Shown here piece after piece: positions 32,733 through 41,535 of a stretch of 64,000 nt of DNA (positions are counted from its first letter, which is position 1; every line of letters starts with the position of its first letter). This DNA is from Delta-02 sp964513565. GTDB lineage: Bacteria > Desulfobacterota > Syntrophorhabdia > Syntrophorhabdales > Syntrophorhabdaceae. The stretch is from NCBI GenBank assembly GCA_964513565.1, contig CAZENE010000017.1:1-64000 (forward strand). Reading direction: 5' to 3'. The position numbers and the translations under genes are program-made. Under the pieces are notes generated by a model. That model did no database searches, was not told the origin of the DNA, and worked only from the letters and a program-made list of their open reading frames with translations.

Positions 32733-34310
32733 ATGCTACAATGGAGCGTGCGCAGGTCGTTTATCGATATAAATGCGGAATTCCAAAAGGCTCTTCATAT
32801 CATGGAGGAGACCAATAAGCACGTCTTTATCACGGGAAAAGCAGGCACAGGGAAATCGACCCTGCTGGAATATTTCCGCCGGAATACGCGAAAAGATGTT
32901 GCCGTCCTTGCGCCGACAGGTGTTGCGGCTTTGAATGTCGGCGGTCAGACGGTCCATTCATTTTTCGGTTTCAAGCCAAGCATCACACCCGAAAAGGTAA
33001 AGAAGATAAGCGGTTCGGACGCCGCGATCTATAAGGAATTCGACACGATCGTAATCGACGAAATATCTATGGTCCGCGCCGACCTCCTTGATTGCGTCGA
33101 AAAATTTATGCGGCTCAACGGGCCATATAGGAAACAATGGTTCGGCGGGGTCCAGATGATCTTTGTGGGGGACCTGTATCAGCTGCCCCCCGTTGTCACG
33201 CCCGCTGACAGGGAAATATTCACGCATCGTTACGAATCTCCCTATTTTTTTTCGGCCCAGGTGTTCAAAGAAAGCACATTCTCGATGGATTTTATAGAAC
33301 TTGAAAAAGTTTACCGCCAGACGGATCGGGATTTTATCGAGCTTTTGAACGGGATACGGAACCGGACATGCACCGATCACGATATGGAGAGGCTCAATAG
33401 AAATTATCATCCCGATACAGGCGCGGCGCTTGATGGGTACGTCATAACGCTCACGAGCACAAATGACCTCGCGACAGAACGCAACCTCGAGATGCTAGAA
33501 GCCCTGCCTGACCGGGAGTTTACCCTGACAGGCAAGATGAGCGGCATATTCGAGAGATCGTCCCTGCCCGCGGAAGAACACCTGACCCTGAAGCCCGGAG
33601 CACAGGTCATGCTCGTTAATAACGACAAATTCGGCCGCTGGGTAAACGGCACGCTGGGAATAATCAGGGGGATAAGCCGGGTCGACGGGGAGGAGGAAAG
33701 GGTGCTCGTACGCCTCGAGGACGGCAAGATGGTGGAGGTGACGCAGAACGTCTGGGAGCTTTTCGAATATCATTATGACAGGAAGACAAAAAAAATATCA
33801 ACAAGGACGACTGGCACATTTACCCAGTACCCGATCCGTCTTGCATGGGCCGTAACTATCCATAAAAGCCAGGGGAAGACGTTTGAACGTGTTGTGATCG
33901 ATATGGGCCGGGGCGCCTTTGCGCACGGCCAAGTCTACGTGGCTTTGAGTCGCTGCACGAATTTCGACGGCATAACGCTGACAAAGAAGATCATGAAAAA
34001 GCACATCAGGATGGACTGGCGCGTTGCGAAATTCCTTACCATGTTTCAATATCACAAGGCTGACGAGCTTACGAGTTATGACGAGCGCAGCGATGTTATA
34101 CGAGACGCCATCCGACGTGACCTTAATATCGAGATCCTTTACCTCAAACCGAATGATACCAAATCGCGCCGCATTATACGCCCGATAGCCATAGAGCCGA
34201 TGGAATTCAAGGGAAGACAATTCGAAGGCCTTCGCGCGCATTGCCTGCTGCGAAATGAAGAGCGCCATTTCAGGATCGACAGGATACTGGAAATAAATTA
34301 CAGCAGTTAA
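32733..34310 (+). CDS. PIF1/RecD-like helicase with C-terminal WYL domain
   Basis: 525 residues from ATG 32733; an in-frame GTG at 32748 follows TGCTACAAT, which looks like an extended -10, so a leaderless GTG start is possible. Motifs: Walker A 'FITGKAGTGKST', 'VLAPTGVAALNVGGQTVHSFF' (motif Ia), Walker B 'IVIDEISMV', 'QLPPV' (motif III), and the UvrD_C_2-type ending 'AWAVTIHKSQGKTFERVVIDMG...GQVYVALSRC'. After about residue 430 a WYL-type domain follows: 'LNIEILYLKPNDTKSRRIIRPIAIEPMEFKGRQFEGLRAHCLLRNEERHFRIDRI'. WYL domains bind nucleic acid or nucleotide ligands and regulate attached enzymes. Likely a genome-maintenance helicase. Confidence 0.88.
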   Translation: MLQWSVRRSFIDINAEFQKALHIMEETNKHVFITGKAGTGKSTLLEYFRRNTRKDVAVLAPTGVAALNVGGQTVHSFFGFKPSITPEKVKKISGSDAAIYKEFDTIVIDEISMVRADLLDCVEKFMRLNGPYRKQWFGGVQMIFVGDLYQLPPVVTPADREIFTHRYESPYFFSAQVFKESTFSMDFIELEKVYRQTDRDFIELLNGIRNRTCTDHDMERLNRNYHPDTGAALDGYVITLTSTNDLATERNLEMLEALPDREFTLTGKMSGIFERSSLPAEEHLTLKPGAQVMLVNNDKFGRWVNGTLGIIRGISRVDGEEERVLVRLEDGKMVEVTQNVWELFEYHYDRKTKKISTRTTGTFTQYPIRLAWAVTIHKSQGKTFERVVIDMGRGAFAHGQVYVALSRCTNFDGITLTKKIMKKHIRMDWRVAKFLTMFQYHKADELTSYDERSDVIRDAIRRDLNIEILYLKPNDTKSRRIIRPIAIEPMEFKGRQFEGLRAHCLLRNEERHFRIDRILEINYSS

Positions 34311-34334
34311 AGGTCTTGAACCGTTGAACCATCT

Positions 34335-35612
34335 TTAACCGACGATCCAGTTCGGGTGATTGGCCGCGTATTTTGCTGCGATGTCCCGGATCCATTTTTC
34401 ATCGAGGTCGGGCGTTATGTAGAAGCGCGGGCGGAGGAGATTATCATCGGGTTCTATAATGTCCTGTGTCCGCGCTTCCGCGGCAAGGGCCGTGTTCGGA
34501 TAAATCCTGATGCCGATAGTCAGCTTCAGGGCATCGTATCCAAGCGACTCGGCGAAGTCAAGCGTATCCTGAACGGAGCGGCGGGTCTCTCCCGGGGCGC
34601 CGAGCATGAGAAATCCCATCTGCTTTATATTGTATTTTTTAAAAAGCCGGGACGCCCGCATGACATCCTCACGTCTAAACCGTTTGTGCATCCGGCGAAG
34701 GACCTCGTCGTCTGTACTTTCGGAGCCGATGGATATTTCGAAACATCCGGCGCCAGCCATTGCGGCGGCCAGTTCTTCATTGATTCTCCAGGGGTACACG
34801 ATACAGCGCCATTTTATTTCGAGCTTCGCATCCATTATGGCACGGCAGAGCGACAGCGCATAAGATCGGGGAAGGTTGAAGGTATTGTCGACGAAATATA
34901 ATTGGTTTGCCCCGATATTGACGAGTTGTCTTATCCATTCGATGACAGAGTTGACCGGTCTTTTCCTTAACCGCCTTCCTTCGATCGACGCTGTTGAACA
35001 ATAACTGCAGTTCATGGCGCAGCCCCGCCGTGTTTGTATAGGTACCCAGGTGTCCCCGGTGACGGACGGTCCCACGACATAGCGCGGGTCCGGGTATGGG
35101 AAATCTTCGGTGGCTGTGATAAACTGCCCCGGCTGCGAAGAAGTCACGCGCTTGATATGCAGACCGGGGATGCCTTCAGGGGATTGTCCAGCTTTGAGCT
35201 TTTCAAGCACTACGGGGAACACTGCCTCGCCTTCTCCTTCGATGCCCATATCAGCATCATTGTCGGCGAGGATCGCATCGGGGAACATGCTGTAACCCGC
35301 TCCTCCCAGGATGATCGGTCTGTCCGATAATTTCCTGACACAGGCAATAATTTCCCTGTCGTCAGCATATAGGAAGTGCGTATCGAGCGCTGTCTGGTCG
35401 TCTATATTCCGTAATGATATACCGATAATGTCCGGTCGAAAAGTTTCGATCGTATCCTGGAGATGCGACCTGACATCATCGAGCCCGATACAATCGATCA
35501 TTTTCACGTCGTGATTCCTGTTCGTCAGGGCCTGTGCCACAAAGGCGAGCCCCAGCGGCATTGTCCGCATATTGATTTCCGTTTTGTTTGCCGAAATAAG
35601 CAGAACCTTCAT
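34335..35612 (-). CDS. B12-binding radical SAM protein
   Basis: 425 residues from ATG 35612, with GGAGG four bases upstream. The N-terminal cobalamin-binding-type Rossmann domain ('KVLLISANKTEINMRTMPLGLAFVAQAL...PDIIGISLRNID...PIILGGAGYSMFPDAILADNDADMGIEGEGE') is followed by a radical SAM core with cluster ligands 'RGCAMNCSYCSTA' (C-x3-C-x2-C), 'LYFVDNTFNL' and 'IGSESTDDEVLRRMHKRF'. This B12-first arrangement is found in methyltransferases and tailoring enzymes. Substrate unknown; no biosynthetic cluster around it. Confidence 0.88.
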   Translation of the reverse strand: MKVLLISANKTEINMRTMPLGLAFVAQALTNRNHDVKMIDCIGLDDVRSHLQDTIETFRPDIIGISLRNIDDQTALDTHFLYADDREIIACVRKLSDRPIILGGAGYSMFPDAILADNDADMGIEGEGEAVFPVVLEKLKAGQSPEGIPGLHIKRVTSSQPGQFITATEDFPYPDPRYVVGPSVTGDTWVPIQTRRGCAMNCSYCSTASIEGRRLRKRPVNSVIEWIRQLVNIGANQLYFVDNTFNLPRSYALSLCRAIMDAKLEIKWRCIVYPWRINEELAAAMAGAGCFEISIGSESTDDEVLRRMHKRFRREDVMRASRLFKKYNIKQMGFLMLGAPGETRRSVQDTLDFAESLGYDALKLTIGIRIYPNTALAAEARTQDIIEPDDNLLRPRFYITPDLDEKWIRDIAAKYAANHPNWIVG

Positions 35613-35629
35613 CGAACCTCCAAAAGATC

Positions 35630-35657
35630 CTAAGGCGTAAGGCGTAACAATTGAAAC
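35630..35657. repeat. Heptamer tandem array
   Basis: Four 7-bp units with drift: CTAAGGC, GTAAGGC, GTAACAA, TTGAAAC. Lies between the divergent radical SAM and DUF72 genes. Confidence 0.5.
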
Positions 35658-35799
35658 CAAATGAATCTAAGGTAAATGGTTCGCAATTACAGCTCATTTA
35701 TTTTAACATATTTCGCACAAAATAAATAACATGTGTGATTTCCAATTGTTACGTTATCATCATGGTTTAGGGTTCGGGGGGAATGCTTACACTAATTTC

Positions 35800-36534
35800 A
35801 TGGCACGGTTGCGAATCGGCTGCAGCGGATTCAGTTACAAAGACTGGAAAGGGACGTTTTATCCGGGAGAACTGCCGGGAAGAAGATGGCTTGCCTATTA
35901 CTCAGGGATATTCCCGACGGTCGAACTGAATGTCACATTCTACCGGCTCCCCAAAATCGAAACATTCACAAAATGGTATACTGAAACGCCGGCCGATTTC
36001 TCATTCGGTTTGAAAGGCAGCAGACTGATCACCCACCTGAAACGGCTTCGGGATGTCGAGGGGCTCCTTGAAGAATTCTTCGCCCGGGCTTCCAACCTCA
36101 AAGAAAAATTGTCCGTGGTCCTATGGCAATTTCCCTCGTCGTATACCTTTGAAAAAGAAAGGTTTGACAAGTTTCTTACTGCCCTCGACAGGTATCCCGC
36201 GTGGAACGCCTTTGAATTCCGCAGTGACACCTGGATAACTGACGAAGTGGCGAAAATGTGCAGAAGTCATGGAGCCGCGTTATGTATGGCTGATTGGCCG
36301 GGATTCACCACCAGCCTGCCTGTGACCGCGGACTTTGTGTATATCAGGCGGCATGGGGTACAAGGCAGCTATATGTCATCATATTCGCGCGAATCCCTCG
36401 AAAAGGACGCCCGGATGGTCCGTGCATACCTCGATGAGGGGCTTGATGTATTTATCTATTTCAACAATGACGCCCAAGGATATGCTCCGAGCAATGCAAA
36501 AGAACTTATGGAGATCGTCTCTAGCGGTACCTGA
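35800..36534 (+). CDS. DUF72 (YecE-like) family protein
   Basis: 244 residues from ATG 35800 (MARLRIGCSGFSYKDWKGTFYPG), chosen because the family begins here; the ribosome binding site is poor and an in-frame ATG 23 codons upstream exists. Family motifs: 'SGFSYKDWKGTFYP', 'LNVTFYRLPKIETFTKWYTETPADF', 'LKGSRLITHLKRL', 'LWQFPSSY', 'AFEFRSDTW', 'YIRRHGV' and C-terminal 'VFIYFNNDAQGYAPSNAKELM'. TIM-barrel fold, biochemical function not established. Its last 14 bp overlap the convergent SemiSWEET gene. Confidence 0.9.
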   Translation: MARLRIGCSGFSYKDWKGTFYPGELPGRRWLAYYSGIFPTVELNVTFYRLPKIETFTKWYTETPADFSFGLKGSRLITHLKRLRDVEGLLEEFFARASNLKEKLSVVLWQFPSSYTFEKERFDKFLTALDRYPAWNAFEFRSDTWITDEVAKMCRSHGAALCMADWPGFTTSLPVTADFVYIRRHGVQGSYMSSYSRESLEKDARMVRAYLDEGLDVFIYFNNDAQGYAPSNAKELMEIVSSGT

Positions 36535-36778
36535 CAGCAAAAAGCGTCGTGATCAGTGCTATAAGAAGGGCGACGGCATTTGCCGTTATCACGGGGAGAG
36601 ATGATATCATAAGACCGTACACGAGCCACAAAATGGACCCTGTCGCCACCATCAAAGGCATGAAGAGGGACACGTCCTTAGCCTCCTTGAGCCGCCAGAT
36701 GCGGACTATCTGCGGCAAAAGAGAGAATGTTGTGAAACAGGCGGCAAGATAGCCGACGATATCGACCGGGAGGTCCAA
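36521..36778 (-). CDS. SemiSWEET (MtN3/PQ-loop) sugar transporter
   Basis: 85 residues from TTG 36778, three transmembrane helices, the size of bacterial SemiSWEETs, which dimerise to form a sugar channel. The PQ motif and surrounding residues are present: 'VGYLAACFTTFSLLPQIVRIWRLKEAKDVSLFMPLMVATGSILWLVYG'. A GGAGG lies about 12 bases before the TTG, within the preceding small frame. Sugar specificity not known. Confidence 0.9.
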   Translation of the reverse strand: MDLPVDIVGYLAACFTTFSLLPQIVRIWRLKEAKDVSLFMPLMVATGSILWLVYGLMISSLPVITANAVALLIALITTLFAVRYR

Positions 36779-36779
36779 T

Positions 36780-36896
36780 TTATCGCGATCCCTCCTTTTT
36801 CTGGAAAAACTTTACACAGGGGACGCACAAAACTACCCTACAAACTTCCCGGTATCCGGTCTTGTGGTGAAGTCTTCTTTCTTGCCTATGGCCCAT
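36780..36896 (-). CDS. Possible 38-aa Cys-containing basic peptide upstream of SemiSWEET
   Basis: An ATG at 36896 opens a 38-codon frame ending one base before the SemiSWEET TTG start. It is basic (HRQERRLHHKTGYREV) with three cysteines in 'VCRVVLCVPCVKFF'. The SemiSWEET ribosome binding site sits within its last codons, so it could serve as a coupled leader. No family recognised; composition alone is weak evidence. Confidence 0.3.
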   Translation of the reverse strand: MGHRQERRLHHKTGYREVCRVVLCVPCVKFFQKKEGSR

Positions 36897-36909
36897 TTTC
36901 CTGTTTTTA

Positions 36910-37725
36910 TCACGCCAAACACGATACCGACGGTTTATCAGCCTGATCGTATCCTTTCCTGACCCGGTTGAGGAAGTCACGGATGGTGCGAACGTAATCT
37001 TCCGGCCTCTGCTCATAAGTATTATGGCCGCACCGCGGGAATACCACGAGTTCGCCTCTGGGCAGTCCTCGATAAAAGGCAATGGACTGTTCCACGTGAA
37101 AGATCGAGCTTCGGTCAGGGTACAAGACGAGGGCAGGGCAAAGCACTTTCGACAGGGCCGGCCTCAGATCGAAATAATGAACCCCGTATTCACCGCCACA
37201 CCGCGCAAATTGATTGTATTTCGCTTCGGCCATCTCACCGTGCCAGTCAATAACTTTTGCCTGAAGGCGCGGATCGAGGTCTGTGAAGTTGACAACAAGC
37301 CGTTCGAGGTTCAATTGCGTCATAGGCACCTCGCTATAGCACTGTGTGCTGGCGGCCGTCAGGCTCGTGACATCGTCCGGGTATTTCGCGGCGTAGTCGA
37401 CTGCGACAACCCCACCCTCGCATTGACCTACGAGATGGCAGGGGCCGACCTCAAGGATCTCCTTCATATTTCGCAATTCATTTACGCTGTCCGACCTGTA
37501 GTGGTCGCTGACATAAAAATCAAAAAAATCGTGACCACCTTCCGAACGGCCAAAACCCCTGCGGTCGAACATGATCACACGATAACCGGCCTCGACAAAA
37601 CGGTGGAATATGCCGCGCCATATCTTCATGCAGCCGAAACCGTGATGGAGGAGAATGATGGTCTCCTCAGCGTCACCATGGATCTCGTAATAAACCTTGC
37701 GCCCATTAATTTCTGTATAAGGCAT
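36910..37725 (-). CDS. Alpha/beta hydrolase with Cys at the nucleophile position
   Basis: 271 residues, complete alpha/beta-hydrolase fold: 'ILLHHGFGCMKIW' (oxyanion hole HG), 'VIMFDRRGFGRS', nucleophile elbow 'LVGQCEGGVVAV' with C102 where Ser is usual, then the probable acid D204 ('VLYPDRSSI') and base H234 ('PRCGHNTYE'). A G-x-C-x-G elbow occurs in dienelactone-hydrolase-like enzymes and some acyltransferases, so activity is plausible. Substrate unknown. On the same strand as the SemiSWEET gene. Confidence 0.85.
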   Translation of the reverse strand: MPYTEINGRKVYYEIHGDAEETIILLHHGFGCMKIWRGIFHRFVEAGYRVIMFDRRGFGRSEGGHDFFDFYVSDHYRSDSVNELRNMKEILEVGPCHLVGQCEGGVVAVDYAAKYPDDVTSLTAASTQCYSEVPMTQLNLERLVVNFTDLDPRLQAKVIDWHGEMAEAKYNQFARCGGEYGVHYFDLRPALSKVLCPALVLYPDRSSIFHVEQSIAFYRGLPRGELVVFPRCGHNTYEQRPEDYVRTIRDFLNRVRKGYDQADKPSVSCLA

Positions 37726-37741
37726 TCAACCCCCTTGAAAA

Positions 37742-37776
37742 ACGCAAGACGTAAAACGGAAAAAGTAAATCGTAAT
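37742..37776. repeat. Heptamer tandem array
   Basis: Five degenerate 7-bp units: ACGCAAG, ACGTAAA, ACGGAAA, AAGTAAA, TCGTAAT. Located between the hydrolase gene and the next gene on the same strand. Confidence 0.45.
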
Positions 37777-37835
37777 CGTTCAGGGTTCTACGTTTCACAC
37801 AGTCTCGAAGGCCGGGAGTGGTGTTTCCATACCTA

Positions 37836-38309
37836 TCACTTTTTCGAGCGAGAGGTCCCGGGCTTGACCGGTTTTTCGATCTTCACAGTCAAATTCCGAA
37901 TCCCGTTCCTGGCGAATTCTTCTTGGTATTTTTGGACGTACGATCCTTCTATCTTGAAGTACTCTTCGTCTACCATTGCCTCCAGCTTCTCTTCCCCAAA
38001 CTTGTTCAACATATCCCGGCCTGCAAGGTTGTAGATCAGTTTGTCGAGGAAAACGGAATCGTCATAGTTCTCGATGATCTCGTTCAGATCCTCGACCTCC
38101 TCGAATGCCTCAAGAAATCCGGCCTCTTTGTCCTGCCCTATCAAATCGGACAGTCCCATATCCCTCGCGCGTGCGCATATGTATGATATGAGTTCCACAA
38201 ATTCGGTGTTCCCCTCCTCATCCTCAGCGTAGGCATTGGCCATCCAGTTGCCAAGATACAACAGCCTGAGCAATGTTTCGAATTGGTCTTGCGAAAATTC
38301 AATTTTCAT
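37836..38309 (-). CDS. Hypothetical acidic helical protein, 157 aa
   Basis: 157 residues, GGGGAGA site before the ATG. Mostly helical and acidic ('FETLLRLLYLGNWMANAYAEDEEGNTEFVELISYICARA', 'EAFEEVEDLNEIIENYDDSVFLDKLIYNLAGRDML') with a basic tail (KPVKPGTSRSKK). No signal peptide, membrane helix or known motif. I do not recognise the family; a TATAAT element lies just upstream. Confidence 0.65.
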   Translation of the reverse strand: MKIEFSQDQFETLLRLLYLGNWMANAYAEDEEGNTEFVELISYICARARDMGLSDLIGQDKEAGFLEAFEEVEDLNEIIENYDDSVFLDKLIYNLAGRDMLNKFGEEKLEAMVDEEYFKIEGSYVQKYQEEFARNGIRNLTVKIEKPVKPGTSRSKK

Positions 38310-38328
38310 GTTCTCCCCGCTTTATTTT

Positions 38329-38334
38329 ATTATA
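38329..38334 (-). promoter_or_regulatory. -10 element (TATAAT) for the 157-aa hypothetical gene
   Basis: TATAAT on the minus strand, about 20 bp before the ATG at 38309. No good -35 was found at the right distance. Confidence 0.4.
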
Positions 38335-38653
38335 CTGTAAATGAACGATCTGCACCTCTCCGACAGATCTTCTTCTTTGTATCCGACCCAGATTCTAATT
38401 TTTCGCATAATTGAAAGGGAAACACAATCGAATGTTTGGCCGTCCCGGTAAAAGACCACGCTTATGTCCCTTGCCCGCCCTGCATGCGTTTTTGTGAACG
38501 CTGAGAAAGGAAGAAAAACATACAAGACAGGTTGAATCACGGACGTTCGGAGTTGTCCGCTAAACAAGCAATAGCAAGGGTTCACACATATGCCCTCTTT
38601 TCTGTCGACTCAATAGTAGTTTAGAATAATTAGTAGCAGTAGTTGGAGTATTG
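38335..38653. other. Intergenic, no supported gene
   Basis: About 320 bp between divergent genes. An 87-codon open frame here lacks a ribosome binding site and protein-like composition. The AT-rich part around 38600-38640 probably holds the promoter of the zinc-ribbon gene. Confidence 0.45.
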
Positions 38654-39328
38654 ATGTTGTATTGTCCAAAATGCGGGATTGAACTTCGTGACGGCGCGGA
38701 ATCCTGCCAGGAGTGCGCCAGTCCTGTTGTCGTAACGGAAACACAGACCGAATCCGTCACTCCTGCGGCCGCCGCCGAAAAGGAAGCTGGGTCCGATCCA
38801 CGGGGCCCGGAAGAAAAAGACGATACGACGATCTCTTCTCTCCTCGATAGTCTAGCGGACGGAAGCTTCAAGAAGGCCTCTCCTCCTCCATCGTCAATGC
38901 GCCTGGTGCTGATCGCCGCCGCCATACTGTGCCTGGTAGTGTCGGCAGCCTTGGGAGGCTACTGGTATTCGAAACACAGGGCCCCTGTCGATGTTGACCG
39001 AGTCGATGTTCTGCGAGCGTCCAAAAAGCCTGTTGACGAGGTCGTTGCCCCTTTTATAATGGAAAGGGGAACAACACCGCAGGCAGAAGTACAACCTCCG
39101 GTAAAACATGTTGTCAAACAGAAAACAAAAAAGAAAAGAAACGTAGAAGCGGCTTCAAAGGTGACTGTACCCGGGGAAAAGAAACCGGCTGCAGATAATT
39201 ACGTTAGTAAAGAACGGCCGGGAAGCCAGAAAAAGCTTAAGGCAGATGATGGGCAGTGGTTCAACAAACCGCCTTCCGGACCCGACGTATCCCCGCCATC
39301 GATGGACCCTAGGGAAACGTGCCTGTAG
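38654..39328 (+). CDS. Zinc-ribbon membrane protein, Lys-rich C-terminus
   Basis: 224 residues from ATG 38654 (GGAG five bases upstream). N-terminal zinc ribbon 'YCPKCGIELRDGAESCQECASPV' (two CxxC knuckles), acidic low-complexity linker, one membrane helix (about residues 83-103, 'LVLIAAAILCLVVSAALGGYWY'), then an extracytoplasmic Lys/Pro-rich tail ('VKHVVKQKTKKKRN'). It resembles cytoplasmic zinc-ribbon proteins anchored by one helix. Function unknown; possibly linked to the GspA/GspB genes downstream. Confidence 0.65.
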   Translation: MLYCPKCGIELRDGAESCQECASPVVVTETQTESVTPAAAAEKEAGSDPRGPEEKDDTTISSLLDSLADGSFKKASPPPSSMRLVLIAAAILCLVVSAALGGYWYSKHRAPVDVDRVDVLRASKKPVDEVVAPFIMERGTTPQAEVQPPVKHVVKQKTKKKRNVEAASKVTVPGEKKPAADNYVSKERPGSQKKLKADDGQWFNKPPSGPDVSPPSMDPRETCL

Positions 39329-39655
39329 CCCTTTACGCGGCTGCTTCAGACTTCAACTTTCCGGTTTCAGGCGAAAAAAAACGACGTGTGGGCGGGGTTC
39401 GACACGTACATAAAAGGTAAGCGGGCCCGCTTCTCCTTGTGTGTGGTCGTATTATACTACAGGAAAATTGTTGGTCCAGTGACAGACTTTTTACTGCATT
39501 TCCTTTAGGGTATGGGAAGTGAGTAACAAAGTAAACGAGTATCGAGCAATGTATGACTCTCGGTAATGCGGCCCGTGATGCTTCTTCACCGGCAGTTTTT
39601 TCGCTGAACTTGACCCTGGAACATTAACCGCCACCGCAGGCGGCCAGCGGGTTTT
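39329..39655. other. Intergenic, no gene
   Basis: About 330 bp. GCGGGCCCGC is a perfect 10-bp palindrome near 39422-39431. No coding sequence or clear promoter was recognised. Confidence 0.4.
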
Positions 39656-40759
39656 ATGTACGCAGAATATTTCGGACTGAAGGAAACCCCTTTTTCAATT
39701 TCACCGGATCCCCACTATTTCTATGTAAGTGAGGGGCACCGCGAGGCCTTGGCCCACTTGATGTACGGAGTCAAGGTTGACGGAGGTTTCGTTCTCCTGA
39801 CGGGTGAGGTTGGAACAGGCAAGACAACAGTATGCCGCTGTCTGTTGGAACATGTCCCCGAAAACTGCGAGATCGCTTTTATCCTTAATCCCAAACTATC
39901 GGCCATGGAGCTTCTTGCCGCGATCTGTGATGAATTCGGGGTTCCGTACCCCGAGAGCACAACGAGCATTAAAGACCTAGTAGACCGGCTCAATGATTTT
40001 CTTCTCGCCATCCACGAAAAAGATAAGAGGGCCATCCTCATTATCGAAGAGGCGCAAAACCTTAGTGTTGAGGTGCTCGAACAGATACGGCTGTTGACCA
40101 ATCTCGAAACAAGCCAGCGTAAACTCTTGCAGATCATCATGCTCGGGCAGCCGGAGTTGAGAGAAAAACTCGCACAGCCCGAATTGCGCCAACTCTCGCA
40201 AAGGATTACCGCCCGATATCATCTCGGTCCTCTTGCGAAAAACGAGATCTCTGCCTACGTAAATCACCGGCTTTCCGCCGCGGGCCTGATCCGTGGGGAA
40301 TTATTTCCCGCATCGGCCATACGAGCGCTTGGCCGGTTGACCGGAGGCGTGCCGAGACTGCTCAATATCATCTGTGACAGGGCACTCCTCGGGGCCTATC
40401 TCGAGGGAAAAGAGACGATAGACAAACGGACCCTCGTCCGTGCGGCCAGAGAGGTTTCCGGAAGTAAAACAGACAAGATCAAGATAAAAAGAAAAATCTA
40501 TCTCTGGATGCTGATCATTATTTTGCTCAATGTGTTGATCGCATCAGGGGTAACGTACTACATGCAGAACTCGATCGGACTCCGGGGCAATGTTGCCAGT
40601 ACCCCGGCAAACGTTGACCATGCGAGGGAAGACTGGGCTTACAAGGCAGGAAAAGGCGATGTCAACCCCGTCGCACGGCTTGATAGTCGTCAGGCGACAC
40701 CGCCTGGGGACACGAAATTGGACGATGTTCTAAAACATGAATCCGAAGAGAAAAGATGA
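39656..40759 (+). CDS. gspA: GspA/ExeA-like AAA ATPase of type II secretion or pilus assembly
   Basis: 367 residues. The start is characteristic: 'MYAEYFGLKETPFSISPDPHYFYVSEGHREALAHLMYGV'. Walker A 'LLTGEVGTGKTT', Walker B 'RAILIIEEAQNL', sensor region 'LLQIIMLGQPELREKLAQPELRQLSQRI', 'LTGGVPRLLNIICDRALLGAYLEG'. One membrane helix near 282-302 ('IYLWMLIIILLNVLIASGVTYYM') and a short periplasmic tail. ExeA/GspA-type ATPases work with GspB to place the secretin through peptidoglycan; the tail here is short and lacks an obvious peptidoglycan-binding domain. The next gene is the matching GspB-like partner. No other gsp genes are in the window. Confidence 0.88.
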   Translation: MYAEYFGLKETPFSISPDPHYFYVSEGHREALAHLMYGVKVDGGFVLLTGEVGTGKTTVCRCLLEHVPENCEIAFILNPKLSAMELLAAICDEFGVPYPESTTSIKDLVDRLNDFLLAIHEKDKRAILIIEEAQNLSVEVLEQIRLLTNLETSQRKLLQIIMLGQPELREKLAQPELRQLSQRITARYHLGPLAKNEISAYVNHRLSAAGLIRGELFPASAIRALGRLTGGVPRLLNIICDRALLGAYLEGKETIDKRTLVRAAREVSGSKTDKIKIKRKIYLWMLIIILLNVLIASGVTYYMQNSIGLRGNVASTPANVDHAREDWAYKAGKGDVNPVARLDSRQATPPGDTKLDDVLKHESEEKR

Positions 40760-40824
40760 GACCGGCAGAAGTTTTTCGGCAGCGGTGTTTAAAGCCTTTG
40801 TGATCCCGAAGGGAGCGGTTAAAC

Positions 40825-41523
40825 GTGTCATACATTCTCGAGGCTATTAAGAGACTTGAATTGAAACGCCAGCAGGAAGGGTCGCCCAATATCCTGACCC
40901 CGCAGGATACGATCGTACACGTTCGCAGGAAACGCCTTCTGTGGCCATATGCCGTGGCGGGAACAATACTGCTGAACGGCGTTACGGCGCTCTCATTAAT
41001 ATGGGTCCTTCCGTCGCGCCAGACGGAACCGTACCCTGAGCCGGTGCCTCTATCCATGCCGGCCGAAAGCAAAGAACCAGAGCAAGCCGTCGGCCAAAAG
41101 GAGAGCCCGCCCCCTCCGCAAAAAAAAGCGAGTCAGCCTGACGCGGCAACCCCCGAAACACGCCTTGATCTCGAAGCGCCACCCAAGTCCCCTCCCGCCA
41201 AAGCACACCGTGCGCCGCCGCCATCCTCGCCTCTTAAGGCAGCACCCGGGATAACCGCGCGCGTAAGGAAGCCTGCACCATCAAACAAAAGCGTGATAAC
41301 GGCAATGCAAAATCTCCCCGAAATTTTGAGGAACAGCCTACCGGAACTGAAAATGACAGTACACTTCTATGATGAGCAACCTCAGTTGCGATTCGCGATA
41401 ATCAATGATCGAAATCTGAAGGAGGGACAACTCCTTCGACCCGAATTAAAACTGGAACGTATCACCCCGGAAGGCGCGGTTTTTAATTACTACGGGCATC
41501 AGTTCCTTCTCGGGATCCACTGA
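40825..41523 (+). CDS. gspB: GspB-like partner protein
   Basis: 232 residues from GTG 40825 with GGGAGCGG upstream. Starts 'SYILEAIKRLELKRQQEG' (the GspB/ExeB N-terminal signature 'MSYILDALKKaE'), one membrane helix (about 40-58), a long Pro/Lys/Glu-rich periplasmic linker (70-155), then a compact C-terminal domain: 'LPEILRNSLPELKMTVHFYDEQPQLRFAIINDRNLKEGQLLRPELKLERITPEGAVFNYYGHQFLL', as in GspB. It should bind GspA across the inner membrane. 65 bp after gspA, the same operon. Confidence 0.88.
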   Translation: MSYILEAIKRLELKRQQEGSPNILTPQDTIVHVRRKRLLWPYAVAGTILLNGVTALSLIWVLPSRQTEPYPEPVPLSMPAESKEPEQAVGQKESPPPPQKKASQPDAATPETRLDLEAPPKSPPAKAHRAPPPSSPLKAAPGITARVRKPAPSNKSVITAMQNLPEILRNSLPELKMTVHFYDEQPQLRFAIINDRNLKEGQLLRPELKLERITPEGAVFNYYGHQFLLGIH

Positions 41524-41535
41524 CCGTACATGTTT

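Noticed and set aside
38560..38925. Leftward 121-codon frame antisense to the zinc-ribbon gene
   Set aside because: It is a shadow of the coding strand; the zinc-ribbon gene has a ribosome binding site and clear motifs.
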